Shown here piece after piece: positions 51,636-60,287 of a stretch of 64,000 nucleotides of DNA. The notes under the pieces were generated by a model. It saw only the letters and a program-made list of their open reading frames with translations. It was not told where the DNA came from and made no database searches. The stretch spans positions 186,001 through 250,000 of the forward strand of contig JAEYHZ010000014.1 in assembly GCA_023409265.1 (NCBI GenBank), in the 5' to 3' direction. Source of the stretch: Bacillota bacterium. GTDB taxonomy: Bacteria > Bacillota > Clostridia > Acetivibrionales > DSM-1351. Each line of letters begins with the position of its first letter. Position 1 is the stretch's first letter. A program made the position numbers and the translations under genes.

Positions 51636-51639
51636 CTAG
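51555..51639. repeat. GGAATGACC-ended palindromic element at the U32 gene end
   Basis: The ends TAAGGAATGACCAAATAATA and its near complement (TATTATTTGATCATTCCTA) bound an 85-base element whose interior (TTCTCGAACGAGGGATTT) matches part of the element at 23277. The TAG stop codon of the U32 gene lies in its terminal TAGGAATGA. Confidence 0.8.
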
Positions 51640-54275
51640 ACTCCTCTTTGCAAGTGACCTTTAGTTATACCTTTATTTTTTATCTTTTCAATTAAATCTT
51701 CTTTGGAAGTTTTCCGGCTCTCCAGCAAGTCTCTGTGTAAACTGGCTGTATCATATATTTCACTAATGCTCTCATCAACAAAACTCATTCTAAGATATTC
51801 AATACCCGTTTTACTTATACTGCTTACCAAATCCGGGGCAAAAAGTATATCTGAATTGAATATGGTGCTTCTGCAGTCCACACAGTCGCACTTAACAAGA
51901 AATTCAGCATTCTTCCTGTCCCTAAGGTGGTAAACTCCGTTTTTACACTCCGTCCTGCATTTATGAGGTGTAGCATTTCCTACACTTCCTCCTACAGGAC
52001 AATACTCACTTGTCATTACGGGAATCCTGCCATAGATACCAACCTCGGCAGCGAACTCCGGCGGATATGCAAATGAATTGATCTGGGCCAGATTCAGTTC
52101 ATAGGATAATGCTGCGCCACTGTAGCCCACTGCTTTGAAATAGTGCAAAGTTGAGCTGTTAAGAATATTCAGAGTATAATCTCCCAATAATCTAACATGG
52201 TCTCCCACTATACTCCTCAAGCTCTCTGCCACACCCATATTTCCCACCAGAAAACCATTCACTTCCCGGCTCACAGCAGGAGCATTCCTCTCTACCGCCT
52301 GACTCTGCTTTCCCTTTATAATAGCAGGAATATAAGCATAGATTTCTTTTCCCTCTTTTCGGAAATTCCTTATTTGCTCTGACAGAGTGCTATTCAGTAT
52401 ATCATTAAAAGGTATATATATCCTATCGGCATCAAGCTTATCAAGTTCAATATCCTTATCTACCTGGTAAAGCATTGCAGACAGCCTGGTTTTTTTATTT
52501 TTCTGCAGATTATCACGAATTATTTTATTTTCAATGACTTTTGGCATATTTCCCGGGAAATATGTCAAATCCCGATGGGAATAAATTACTTCCTTGCGGA
52601 AATTCTCATTATCCTGCTGAAAATTCAGTTTTCGTCTTCCCGCCAGTATTCTCTTGTTCTCCAAAAGCTCTGAAGCTTTTCTTCTCATATTATTTAGTTC
52701 ACTTACAGGTATGACAATGCCATCCTCCATATCAATGTTTAATTCAACAACAGTGAAGGGAGTTGAGCCCATTTTTCTAAGCTGTTCGGATACTCTCTCC
52801 TCTGTAAGCGGTTTGTTTAAAGCCCTCTCCGGCAGGACTTCACCTTCTGCCGAAACAACATTGCCGTTGAAATCACTCAAGGTAATTGCAGGCAGCTGTC
52901 CGTACTTAAGTGTAAAGCCCACCCTAATCTCCGCTTTTCTTGAGGGTTTCGCATAGGAAGCCGCTGCCTGCTCAAGCATTTCCCTGTCGGAGGTCTTGTA
53001 AACCTTGCTGCCCTTCTCAATATTGCCCTTTATGACTGAGACCCAGACTATATCTCCCGGGTTGGCCCGCTTGACCTGCTTTCCACCGTCCAATACTATT
53101 TTGGTAATTATGCCTCCGGGGCTTTCCTCGTATGCTTTACCTGACCAGATCTCAATCCCGTCACCATTTCCCAAAGTATTTTCCAACCGGAGCTTTACAG
53201 AGTTGGAGTTTCTGTCCTGGGCAAGAGCGGTGCCCAAATAGGTTCCCCAGTTTTTCGGCTTGTCGTAGGCCATCATCTCAGGTCCCGTCTTGCCTGTTAG
53301 ATACCCTTTGGAAAAGCCCCCTCTGTTAAAGCTTTGAAGCAGCCGGTGCCTATCCTGGTCGGAAACCTGCAGGCCGGATATTTGCCGGTTTGACACTTCC
53401 TTAAAGAATATTTGCCGATCCCCTGTCAGCTGATTGGTTTCTTTTACGGCTGAATCAATTTGCTTCGTATCCTGCACCGGCTCAAGCAGATCGAGATATT
53501 TCCGATAGGTACCCACTACTGACGCTACGTATTCGGGGCTTTTCATTCTGCCTTCGATTTTAAGGGAAGCCACTCCTGCATTAACAAGGTCAGCCAGATT
53601 ATCAATATAGCAAATATCCTTTGGGCTTAACAGATAGCTGCTTTTCACGTTTTTCCCGTCTTTTGCCATGGAATAGTGGAGTCTGCAGGGTTGGGCACAT
53701 TTCCCTCTGTTGCCGCTTCTGCCTCCGATCAGGCTGCTCATTAAACATTGTCCCGAGTAGCTGATACACAATGCTCCATGTATGAACACTTCTATTTCAA
53801 GCCCGGTATTATTACAAATGTTTTTTATTTCTTCAATTCCAAGTTCCCTGGCCAGAACTACTCTTTCAAAGCCCATTTTTTCAAGGGCCCTGACACCTTC
53901 AATACTATAGGTTGTCATTTGAGTGCTGGCATGAATGGGTATTTCGGGTATTGCGGCTTTCAGGCTGGCAGCCAGCCCCACATCCTGGAGTATAAGCGCA
54001 TCCACACCCATTTCGTATGCTTTGGCTGCATACTCCACAGCTTCCTGCATCTCTTCATCCAGAACCAGCGTATTCAGGGTGAGAAGTATTTTAACACCCC
54101 TTACATGAGCGTAATCCAGAGCTCTTTCAAGTTCTTCATCATTAAAATTCCCTGCAAACTGTCTGGCATTTAGCAGTTTACCGCCCAAATATACCGCATC
54201 TGCTCCGTTCTCAACGGCAGCCAGAAATGCTTCATAGTTTCCGGCCGGTGCTAAAAGCTCTATTTTATTTGACAT
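51636..54275 (-). CDS. U32 family peptidase with DUF3656 region
   Basis: The 879-residue protein starts IELLAPAGNYEAFLAAVENG, then GADAVYLGGKLLNARQFAG, and has the family motif GALCISYSGQCLMSSLIGGR followed by GKCAQPCRLHY with Cys residues that can bind an iron-sulfur cluster. A second region with DUF3656-like sequence and a repeated Cys-rich end (YCPVGG, CRTECKNG, then CDCVDC) follow. Members include collagenase-like peptidases and the RNA-hydroxylation protein RlhA. A role in tRNA or rRNA modification is possible for such long clostridial forms. Its start overlaps the preceding gene by one base. Confidence 0.9.
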   Translation of the reverse strand: MSNKIELLAPAGNYEAFLAAVENGADAVYLGGKLLNARQFAGNFNDEELERALDYAHVRGVKILLTLNTLVLDEEMQEAVEYAAKAYEMGVDALILQDVGLAASLKAAIPEIPIHASTQMTTYSIEGVRALEKMGFERVVLARELGIEEIKNICNNTGLEIEVFIHGALCISYSGQCLMSSLIGGRSGNRGKCAQPCRLHYSMAKDGKNVKSSYLLSPKDICYIDNLADLVNAGVASLKIEGRMKSPEYVASVVGTYRKYLDLLEPVQDTKQIDSAVKETNQLTGDRQIFFKEVSNRQISGLQVSDQDRHRLLQSFNRGGFSKGYLTGKTGPEMMAYDKPKNWGTYLGTALAQDRNSNSVKLRLENTLGNGDGIEIWSGKAYEESPGGIITKIVLDGGKQVKRANPGDIVWVSVIKGNIEKGSKVYKTSDREMLEQAAASYAKPSRKAEIRVGFTLKYGQLPAITLSDFNGNVVSAEGEVLPERALNKPLTEERVSEQLRKMGSTPFTVVELNIDMEDGIVIPVSELNNMRRKASELLENKRILAGRRKLNFQQDNENFRKEVIYSHRDLTYFPGNMPKVIENKIIRDNLQKNKKTRLSAMLYQVDKDIELDKLDADRIYIPFNDILNSTLSEQIRNFRKEGKEIYAYIPAIIKGKQSQAVERNAPAVSREVNGFLVGNMGVAESLRSIVGDHVRLLGDYTLNILNSSTLHYFKAVGYSGAALSYELNLAQINSFAYPPEFAAEVGIYGRIPVMTSEYCPVGGSVGNATPHKCRTECKNGVYHLRDRKNAEFLVKCDCVDCRSTIFNSDILFAPDLVSSISKTGIEYLRMSFVDESISEIYDTASLHRDLLESRKTSKEDLIEKIKNKGITKGHLQRGV

Positions 54276-55156
54276 TACAATTCTTTTTCCCTTCTAAACA
54301 GTTCAATAACGTATGGCATTATGTCTACTAGTGATTCTATTTTTATATCCACATTATCTGCGTGGGTTCCCTTAATTATTACAGGCACCTTGCTCATAGT
54401 ATGCGTCCGGACCGATATGTCCTCAAGGTTTCCGTGATCACTGGTGATAATGAGGACATCTTCTTCAAAATTAATCAAGCCCATTAACTCTGCAAGAAAT
54501 CTGTCCAGATTAATAACAACCTGCACTGCTTCCTTCATCTCAAACTTGTGTCCGGCAATATCTGTTATGAAATGTTCATACATTGTAAAGTCATTCTGAA
54601 GGCTCAGATTGTACAGATTCCGGGCTGCTTGCTCAGGAGTGATAAGGTCAACATCATAGCCTGATTTCTTTAGTATTTCACCGGTAATATCGTGATATAC
54701 TCCGTTGTTATTTGCAAAATCAAAAGGGGTTTTGAATATTATATTCTCGGCCATACACATGACCGAGGTTACTGAAGGCCTGTTCCTCCTGTCCTTTAAA
54801 TCAAGCATATTTCTCAGGTATTCTTCCCTGTACACATTTGCGTTGGAAACGGTCAGTCCCATTTTCTTCAACTCGCCAAAGATATTAACCTTTTGAATAA
54901 TCTTTTTCAAGGTTATTGTGGGCTGCCCGCTCATATGCCTTTTTAAGGCGGCCGGTGCATTAACTCCGGTAAATATGGCGGTCTGACCTGTTGCGCTCTG
55001 GGGCAGACCGGGTATTCCCAGGGAAGCATCTGCTTCAAATACAGCTTCATCAATCAGTTTTGCCAGAACTTTATCGGGAGTTTTATATATGGGATTTGTA
55101 TCTCCGTTTTTATTACCTGTTCCAATTCCATCTATAAATATAAAAATTACTCTCAT
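54275..55156 (-). CDS. Phosphoglycerate mutase/alkaline phosphatase-like metalloenzyme
   Basis: The 293-residue protein belongs to the alkaline phosphatase superfamily. It has an N-terminal metal site VIFIFIDGIGTGNKNGDTNP, a nucleophile region LPQSATGQTAIFTG with the Ser-Ala-Thr-Gly core, and late metal ligands TSDHGNLEDISVRTHT. This matches cofactor-independent phosphoglyceromutase-like proteins but is shorter, because the large second domain of true iPGM is missing, so the substrate is probably not phosphoglycerate. It is immediately upstream of the U32 gene (1-base overlap), and cotranscription suggests a shared pathway. Confidence 0.87.
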   Translation of the reverse strand: MRVIFIFIDGIGTGNKNGDTNPIYKTPDKVLAKLIDEAVFEADASLGIPGLPQSATGQTAIFTGVNAPAALKRHMSGQPTITLKKIIQKVNIFGELKKMGLTVSNANVYREEYLRNMLDLKDRRNRPSVTSVMCMAENIIFKTPFDFANNNGVYHDITGEILKKSGYDVDLITPEQAARNLYNLSLQNDFTMYEHFITDIAGHKFEMKEAVQVVINLDRFLAELMGLINFEEDVLIITSDHGNLEDISVRTHTMSKVPVIIKGTHADNVDIKIESLVDIMPYVIELFRREKEL

Positions 55157-55192
55157 TGAGTACCTTTAACCTTTCCGGTTTAAAAATAATTT

Positions 55193-55310
55193 AGAGCCTG
55201 TTTAATATTTCATTGTGCACGTTATTTGTTCCACGCTAAGTTAAATTTTCCAAAGTGCAAGGCGGAGAAAGAGCAATACTGGTCGTATTTCGACTGACGA
55301 CAACAATGTA
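55193..55310. repeat. Repeat C left half joined to the shared core
   Basis: AGAGCCTGTTTAATATTTCA at 55193 matches the left end of the complete element at 49630. It runs through AAATTTTCCAAAGTGCAAGG into a diverged copy of the core found in the elements at 21417 and 23277 (GACTGACGACAACAATG). The matching right end is not found here. Confidence 0.65.
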
Positions 55311-55410
55311 ATTTCGGAAATTAGCCATTGCATAAATGGGAAGTTTTTATTTAACTGTTTCTATTATACCTTTTGAAGACTTGTCAGTAAACGGGACCCG
55401 TCGATAACAA

Positions 55411-55441
55411 AAAAGCCAAAGGTTGTAATCCTCTGGCTGTT
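55411..55441 (-). terminator. Rho-independent terminator after zapA
   Basis: On the minus strand AGCCAGAGG and CCTTTGGCT form a stem with one mismatch followed by TTTTTTG. It begins about 15 bases after the stop codon. Confidence 0.82.
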
Positions 55442-55455
55442 TAAACTATTTACAA

Positions 55456-55893
55456 CTACATATCGTATCCGCTCAAGGCCTTCTGAGCAATATGTCTGCT
55501 GCCCTTGTCAAGCGTATTTCTTACCTCTCCAAGCTCAGCTTCTCTCTTTGCAAGATCCAGCTGGAGTTTTGTGTTTTTAGCGGATAAGCTGCTGTTTTCT
55601 TCCTTTAATTGCATAATCTCTTTTTTCAGTCTCTCAAGTTCTTCACTTGCAGCTTCTTTTTCTCTCCTGATGGACAATTCAGTGTCACGGGATTTAAAAA
55701 AATCATCTGCCACATTTATGGCGGTAAGTACTGATGCAAGCGAGGTACTGAGCCTGTTGTTGCGCATCAGTATTTCATTCATCTTTTTGTCGATATATAG
55801 CCCGACTTTCTGAATGTACTCATCAGATTCTACACCAACCAGCGTATAATCCTTACCGGCTATACGAATAACAACCTTATTTTTTGAGGTCAA
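55456..55893 (-). CDS. zapA: Cell division protein ZapA
   Basis: The 145-residue protein has the ZapA N-terminal domain VVIRIAGKDYTLVGVESDEY, then VGLYIDKKMNEIL, followed by a coiled coil (residues about 65-125, rich in Glu, Lys and Leu). ZapA binds FtsZ and promotes bundling at the division site. The start is TTG at 55893 with AAGGAG about 10 bases upstream. The tail after residue 105 is longer than in E. coli ZapA but normal for Firmicutes. A terminator follows, so it is its own unit, next to the phosphomutase-like gene. Confidence 0.93.
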   Translation of the reverse strand: MTSKNKVVIRIAGKDYTLVGVESDEYIQKVGLYIDKKMNEILMRNNRLSTSLASVLTAINVADDFFKSRDTELSIRREKEAASEELERLKKEIMQLKEENSSLSAKNTKLQLDLAKREAELGEVRNTLDKGSRHIAQKALSGYDM

Positions 55894-55946
55894 GGTAAAT
55901 CAGCTCCTTTAATCTCGCTGGGGACTGCTAAGAATAGCCTTCCTTA

Positions 55947-56029
55947 GAGCATTATTACTTCAAAAATTTGCCTTGCCTGACACAAAATCCACCATTATTA
56001 CAAGTAAAGCAGATATTAGACAGGCTCCT
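55947..56029. repeat. Repeat C right half
   Basis: The block with AAATTTGCCTTGCCTGACAC and ending AGATATTAGACAGGCTCC matches the right half of the complete element at 49630-49791. With the left half at 55193 the two halves flank zapA. Confidence 0.7.
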
Positions 56030-56076
56030 ATTACCTTAATCATACCATATTATTCTATAATTCGGCAAATAATTAT

Positions 56077-56137
56077 AACGCATCAGTTCAGATAAAATTT
56101 TTTGGATGCAGGAAAATTTTATCTGAACTGATGCGTT
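56077..56137. repeat. Perfect 25-bp inverted repeat
   Basis: Arms beginning AACGCATCAGTTCAG are perfect complements over 25 bases, with an 11-base loop. This is far longer than the terminators here. It lies just beyond the bacteriohemerythrin terminator on the minus strand, with no T-run of its own. Confidence 0.85.
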
Positions 56138-56146
56138 TCAATGAGG

Positions 56147-56171
56147 AAAAGGTCACCAGTGGTGACCTTTT
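56147..56171 (-). terminator. Terminator of the bacteriohemerythrin gene
   Basis: The palindrome AAAAGGTCACC / GGTGACCTTTT lies 6 bases after the stop at 56177 and gives a T-run on either strand. Confidence 0.75.
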
Positions 56172-56176
56172 ATTAG

Positions 56177-56587
56177 TTATTTTTGCTGCTCTTTTACGTA
56201 GGCAGCAAAAGCCTTGTCCATACTACCGATATGTTTAATCAGCCAATCCAAAAACAATTTATTTACAGTAGACACAAAAAGTACCCCTGCACCTTTTTCA
56301 TTAAATTCATCCTTTAATTTTTCAAAATTCTTCAAAAAGTTCTCATGTATATTCTTATGGTTAATTCTTTCAGGGTAATTATATTTAATATGTAGCTGCT
56401 GCTCATCTGAAAAATGGACCTTTGTGTAGTCCTCTAAAAATTTCAGGGTGTTTCCTACTTCTTCCTTCCCTTTTCCCTGACTGCATGCTGAGAAAAGCTT
56501 ATCAACCGCATCAAACAATTGTTTATGTTGATCATCGATTTCCTTAATGCCAATGGCATAACTCTCTCTCCACTGTATTGCCGCCAT
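56177..56587 (-). CDS. Bacteriohemerythrin
   Basis: The 136-residue protein is a non-heme diiron oxygen-binding four-helix bundle. The ligands appear as His21 (IDDQHKQLF), His58 and Glu62 in VHFSDEQQLHIKYNYP, the His pair in NHKNIHENF and His/Asp in LIKHIGSMDKAF. Such proteins store or sense oxygen and help anaerobes cope with it. ATG 56587 follows GGAGGG; an ATG 15 bases earlier lies at the ribosome-binding site. The gene is monocistronic with its own terminator. An extra-long hairpin sits just beyond. Confidence 0.93.
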   Translation of the reverse strand: MAAIQWRESYAIGIKEIDDQHKQLFDAVDKLFSACSQGKGKEEVGNTLKFLEDYTKVHFSDEQQLHIKYNYPERINHKNIHENFLKNFEKLKDEFNEKGAGVLFVSTVNKLFLDWLIKHIGSMDKAFAAYVKEQQK

Positions 56588-56667
56588 TATTTTGCCCTCC
56601 AATACATTACAAATTTTTCATTAATTCTATTATATACCCAATTGCAATGTACCGATAGCCCAAAATA

Positions 56668-58161
56668 TTACTTTATTTTTAACAACTTGCCTGTTCTGGG
56701 GTCAATAAGTATAATCCAGTAGCCAAAAGATCCGTATTTTGGCTTGTAACCCTCCAGCTGCGCCCAGCTTCCCATATTCCCAAAAGGATTTTCATCAATA
56801 CTGTACACACCGGGAACTCCACAGATAAAACGTTCCCTTCCCGAATACTTATCATAGCGTATGCCAAATATAATATATCTGTATTTGTAATGAGCCATCA
56901 TCACTTTCGGATTAAATAACAAGTAAGTTTTTACATTGTTTCTGAAGAGAATATTATTGAGATATCCGGGACTGTTGATCTTCCACCATCTGAAGCGCTT
57001 GCTCTTATTATTGAACGGGTTACAGGCTTCAAAGCTTTTATCGAGTTCATCCCGCAGACTTTCTATATCCAGATCGTTTCTGAATTTGTCACCTTCAGTG
57101 TTTATTTCTGATATTTCCCTGAAATTTCTTTCGGCTGAACCAATAATGTCATTCTCTGAAGTCAAAGTATCACTATCCGGAGTATGTGCAACATTATCGG
57201 CAGTTGGCCCGGACTTTGCCGCTGATAATGTATCCAGATGAGGATCTGTTAAAGGCTGATTATCATGTTCCCGGCTGTATATACTGGTCAGGGTTGCCTC
57301 AAATTTACTGGTAATATCCCTTGTATCCAACTTAAAGTTATTCTCAGTTTGAGAAAGTACCTCTCTTAACCCTGAGTTTGGACTTTCCCTGCTATCCAGG
57401 CTCCCGGACTCCGGAGTATCCACTTCAGGTGTATCCAGGGGAGCATTGCTCAGTTCCCTTATTTCATTATATTCACCCGCAGTATGGGCGGAAATATTAT
57501 TAAGTACCTCATTGGCTTTGTTATTAGATCCCTCTTCAGATACTTCTATGAGGTCAGACAAATCTCCTACTATCTCTTCCTCAACATTCTCTCTTTCCAG
57601 TATCTCTTCAGTCAACAGGCTTTGTAGGGGTTCCCTTTCGTCCATGTAAACAATTTCTGTACTTCTGACCGGTTCAGCAGCGTTAGTTTCTATCCTGCTC
57701 TCGTCTTTTCTATCAGAATCCTTTGTATCAGCCTGCCTCTCCGACTTCCTCAGAGCAGCTTCGAATTCCCTTTTCCATTGAAGCTCTCCCCTTTTATATG
57801 CAACCAGCGGACAGACAGAGCCAGACCGGTCAGGTAGCTGAGCTATAACTGCAAATATATTTATATCATCAAAACTCAGATGATTTGAGCCTATACTTAA
57901 GCTGTCAAGAGTTAGTTTTATATCCGCTCTTCCGTTGGTATTCTGAATATCGCAGACAGAAGTATAGTCTAACTTTTGTTCCTCCTTGCATACACCATAG
58001 AGCTGATACTTTATACCAGGCCTGTCGGACAGATTGTTAAGCGATATCTGCAGCTTTGCTGTCTGACCATTTATCTCAACTTTTATATAGCCTGTAGGAG
58101 TTCCCAAATTATTATCCATATTTTTAAATATATAAAATAGTCTCTGATAATTATTACCCAT
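56668..58161 (-). CDS. Protein of unknown function with a large disordered middle
   Basis: The 497-residue protein is not confidently recognised. The N-terminal 130 residues form a beta-rich domain (TGYIKVEINGQTAKLQISLN). Residues about 130-380 are very acidic, rich in Ser, Asp, Glu and Thr, and likely disordered. The C-terminal 110 residues are strongly aromatic (FRWWKINSPGYLNN, MMAHYKYRYIIFGIRYDKYS and SFGYWIILIDPRTGKLLKIK). This is the layout of two folded ends on a flexible linker, similar to what I recall in clostridial spore or cell-surface proteins. It has no signal peptide, and is flanked by an HD-GYP gene and a bacteriohemerythrin gene. Confidence 0.6.
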   Translation of the reverse strand: MGNNYQRLFYIFKNMDNNLGTPTGYIKVEINGQTAKLQISLNNLSDRPGIKYQLYGVCKEEQKLDYTSVCDIQNTNGRADIKLTLDSLSIGSNHLSFDDINIFAVIAQLPDRSGSVCPLVAYKRGELQWKREFEAALRKSERQADTKDSDRKDESRIETNAAEPVRSTEIVYMDEREPLQSLLTEEILERENVEEEIVGDLSDLIEVSEEGSNNKANEVLNNISAHTAGEYNEIRELSNAPLDTPEVDTPESGSLDSRESPNSGLREVLSQTENNFKLDTRDITSKFEATLTSIYSREHDNQPLTDPHLDTLSAAKSGPTADNVAHTPDSDTLTSENDIIGSAERNFREISEINTEGDKFRNDLDIESLRDELDKSFEACNPFNNKSKRFRWWKINSPGYLNNILFRNNVKTYLLFNPKVMMAHYKYRYIIFGIRYDKYSGRERFICGVPGVYSIDENPFGNMGSWAQLEGYKPKYGSFGYWIILIDPRTGKLLKIK

Positions 58162-58255
58162 GGCAAAGATTCTCCTTTAGTTTATTATTGAATCATTCCT
58201 TAACATTAAAATATATGATGGGTATAAAAAAATAAGACTATTTTATATGAAATAT

Positions 58256-59296
58256 TTAAAAGTAACAGGCTGAAATATTGTACCGGTAATCAGTATTCAG
58301 GTCTATATACTGTTTGCCGTACCGTATGGTAGGTCTTGTAACGCTGTGATTTGGAATATATACTATTTCTGCAAATTCTCCTGTATTAAGCAGTGCCTTT
58401 GCTCCAACATAAAAAGGTGCAATGCCTTTTATAAATGCGTCAACCATATTTGTATCAAAAAGTCTGAATCCCTCGGTTAAAAACATCTCAAAAGCTTCAA
58501 AGGGTGTTGACTTTTTTCCATAGACCCTTTTTGATGTCATAGCATCATACACATCAGCTATAGCAACTATTTTTGCACACAAATCGATTTTTAAGCCGGA
58601 AAAACCAAGAGGATAACCTGATCCATCCTCCCTTTCATGATGCATTAATACGGCATTCTTCACTTCAACATCCAGAGAATCTTCTTTTTTAATAAGGTCA
58701 AAACCATATAAAGTATGTTTTTTAATTTCTTCAAATTCATCAGGCAGTAATTTACCCTTTTTATTGATTATACCGTCAGGAATCCGGATTTTTCCGATAT
58801 CATGGAGAAGTCCCGATTTTATAGCATTGACAATTTTATCATGGGGAAGCCCCAGCCATTTTCCAATCAAAGCAGAATAATAGGCCACATTCAGGCTATG
58901 ATAATAGGTATATTCATCTGAGCCCCTTATATCATTCATACAGCCGACCAGATACTCATTATTCTCTATGTCAGAATATATATGTTCTGAAAGTTTTGTT
59001 ATCCTTTTTGCATCAAAATCTTTTGTTAAAATAATTTGACTTACAATCTCTTTGGCTTCAAGATTCCTGCTTTCATAAGATTTTCTCATTTCCTTCAACA
59101 GATATTTATGTTGAAAGCCTGTTTGAGGTTCAAAAATTTTTATTGTTGTAACTTTGAATTCCTCTATCCTGTTAATTATAAATTTGTTTAGAGTAGTGTA
59201 GGCTTTGACAACGACCGCCCCCTGGTTGCTATATACATCCTCAGCTAAAACATGGCCTTCCTCGGTGCAGGATAAATCAATTGTAATAACGCTCAT
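58256..59296 (-). CDS. HD-GYP domain phosphodiesterase
   Basis: The protein of about 346 residues has an N-terminal region of unknown type (MSVITIDLSCTEEGHVLAED) followed by an HD-GYP domain. The HD pair is in LLHDIGKIRIPDG and the GYP signature is in HHEREDGSGYPLGFSG, with DVYDAMTSKRVYG after it. Such proteins degrade cyclic di-GMP (or cyclic GMP-AMP) in the cytoplasm. ATG 59296 follows AGGA by 7 bases; two codons upstream a further ATG is possible. It lies next to the chemotaxis operon on the same strand and probably links c-di-GMP to motility. Confidence 0.92.
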   Translation of the reverse strand: MSVITIDLSCTEEGHVLAEDVYSNQGAVVVKAYTTLNKFIINRIEEFKVTTIKIFEPQTGFQHKYLLKEMRKSYESRNLEAKEIVSQIILTKDFDAKRITKLSEHIYSDIENNEYLVGCMNDIRGSDEYTYYHSLNVAYYSALIGKWLGLPHDKIVNAIKSGLLHDIGKIRIPDGIINKKGKLLPDEFEEIKKHTLYGFDLIKKEDSLDVEVKNAVLMHHEREDGSGYPLGFSGLKIDLCAKIVAIADVYDAMTSKRVYGKKSTPFEAFEMFLTEGFRLFDTNMVDAFIKGIAPFYVGAKALLNTGEFAEIVYIPNHSVTRPTIRYGKQYIDLNTDYRYNISACYF

Positions 59297-59399
59297 GTTC
59301 ATGTCCTCATAATATGATTGTATTCTATATTTTTCTTTTATATCAACAATCTACTCATTTGCCGAATCATCATACATATCTTTTAAGAAGGCTGTATCA

Positions 59400-60218
59400 C
59401 TAAAGTAATTTCCTGTATACAGCAGGCACAACATAGCTGTATTTCGTTTCGTCCCTGCTTAGAGATTCCGAATGTCCGATAAAAAGGTAGCCTCCGTCTT
59501 CGGTATATTCATAAAACCTGTTTACAAGCTCTTTTTTCGTATCAGAATCAAAATAAATCATTACATTTCTACAGAAGATAACATGAAATTTTCTTTTAAA
59601 TGGAAATCTTTCTCCCATTAAATTGAATCTTTTAAAGATCACTTCTCTGTTTATTTTTTGGATTATTTTATAATTTCCATTTGTCAGTTCCTCAAAATAT
59701 CTGCTCTGCCATCTTTTTGGCAAGGTCTCAATATCCTCTTTTTTATAAATACCGTTTACAGCCTTTTCAAGCACTTGAGTAGATATGTCTGTAGCAAGAA
59801 TTCTGGTATCCCATTCCGTCTTGTTTATGCCGAAGTAGTCAGCTATAATCATTGCCAGAGTGTAGGGCTCTTCACCTGAGGAACAGCCTGCACTCCAAAT
59901 GTTCAGATCTTTCTTTGCCTGAAGTGTTCTTTCAAGATATGGCAGCACCTCATTTCTGAACATGTTAAAATGCTGGCTTTCCCTCATAAAATATGTATGG
60001 TTTGTGGTAAGTTTATTCAACAGCAAAGTAGTTGCTTCACCGGTTTTATCAGCTAAAACATGGTCGAAAAAATGTGTAAAACTTTTATACTTATTTTCAG
60101 TAAGATAGTTTATCAGCCTGCTGGTTACAAGAGATTTTTTATGATACAGGTCTACTCCAAAGTTCCTTTTTATATAATCAACCAAATTGATAAACTCTTT
60201 ATCGGTAATTGTATTCAT
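59400..60218 (-). CDS. cheR: CheR chemotaxis methyltransferase
   Basis: The protein of about 272 residues has the CheR N-terminal helical domain (EFINLVDYIKRNFGVDLYHK). The Rossmann-type SAM-binding core has LNIWSAGCSSGEEPYTLAMI, FKRKFHVIFCRNVMIYFD and GGYLFIGHSESL. It methylates glutamates of chemoreceptors in adaptation. I chose ATG 60218 with GGGGAG before it; a 14-residue extension to 60260 would translate the site. It is 70 bases downstream of the MCP gene on the same strand, in line with a chemotaxis unit. Confidence 0.95.
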   Translation of the reverse strand: MNTITDKEFINLVDYIKRNFGVDLYHKKSLVTSRLINYLTENKYKSFTHFFDHVLADKTGEATTLLLNKLTTNHTYFMRESQHFNMFRNEVLPYLERTLQAKKDLNIWSAGCSSGEEPYTLAMIIADYFGINKTEWDTRILATDISTQVLEKAVNGIYKKEDIETLPKRWQSRYFEELTNGNYKIIQKINREVIFKRFNLMGERFPFKRKFHVIFCRNVMIYFDSDTKKELVNRFYEYTEDGGYLFIGHSESLSRDETKYSYVVPAVYRKLL

Positions 60219-60287
60219 GTTCTCCCCGCCGATACTGTTCAATATCATAAGAGGAGGCATGTCCTCTTCTGATATTATGTATTTTTT

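Noticed and set aside
18166..56137. Scattered short repeats considered as a CRISPR array
   Set aside because: The repeats are single, palindromic and far apart, with no regular spacers and no cas genes.
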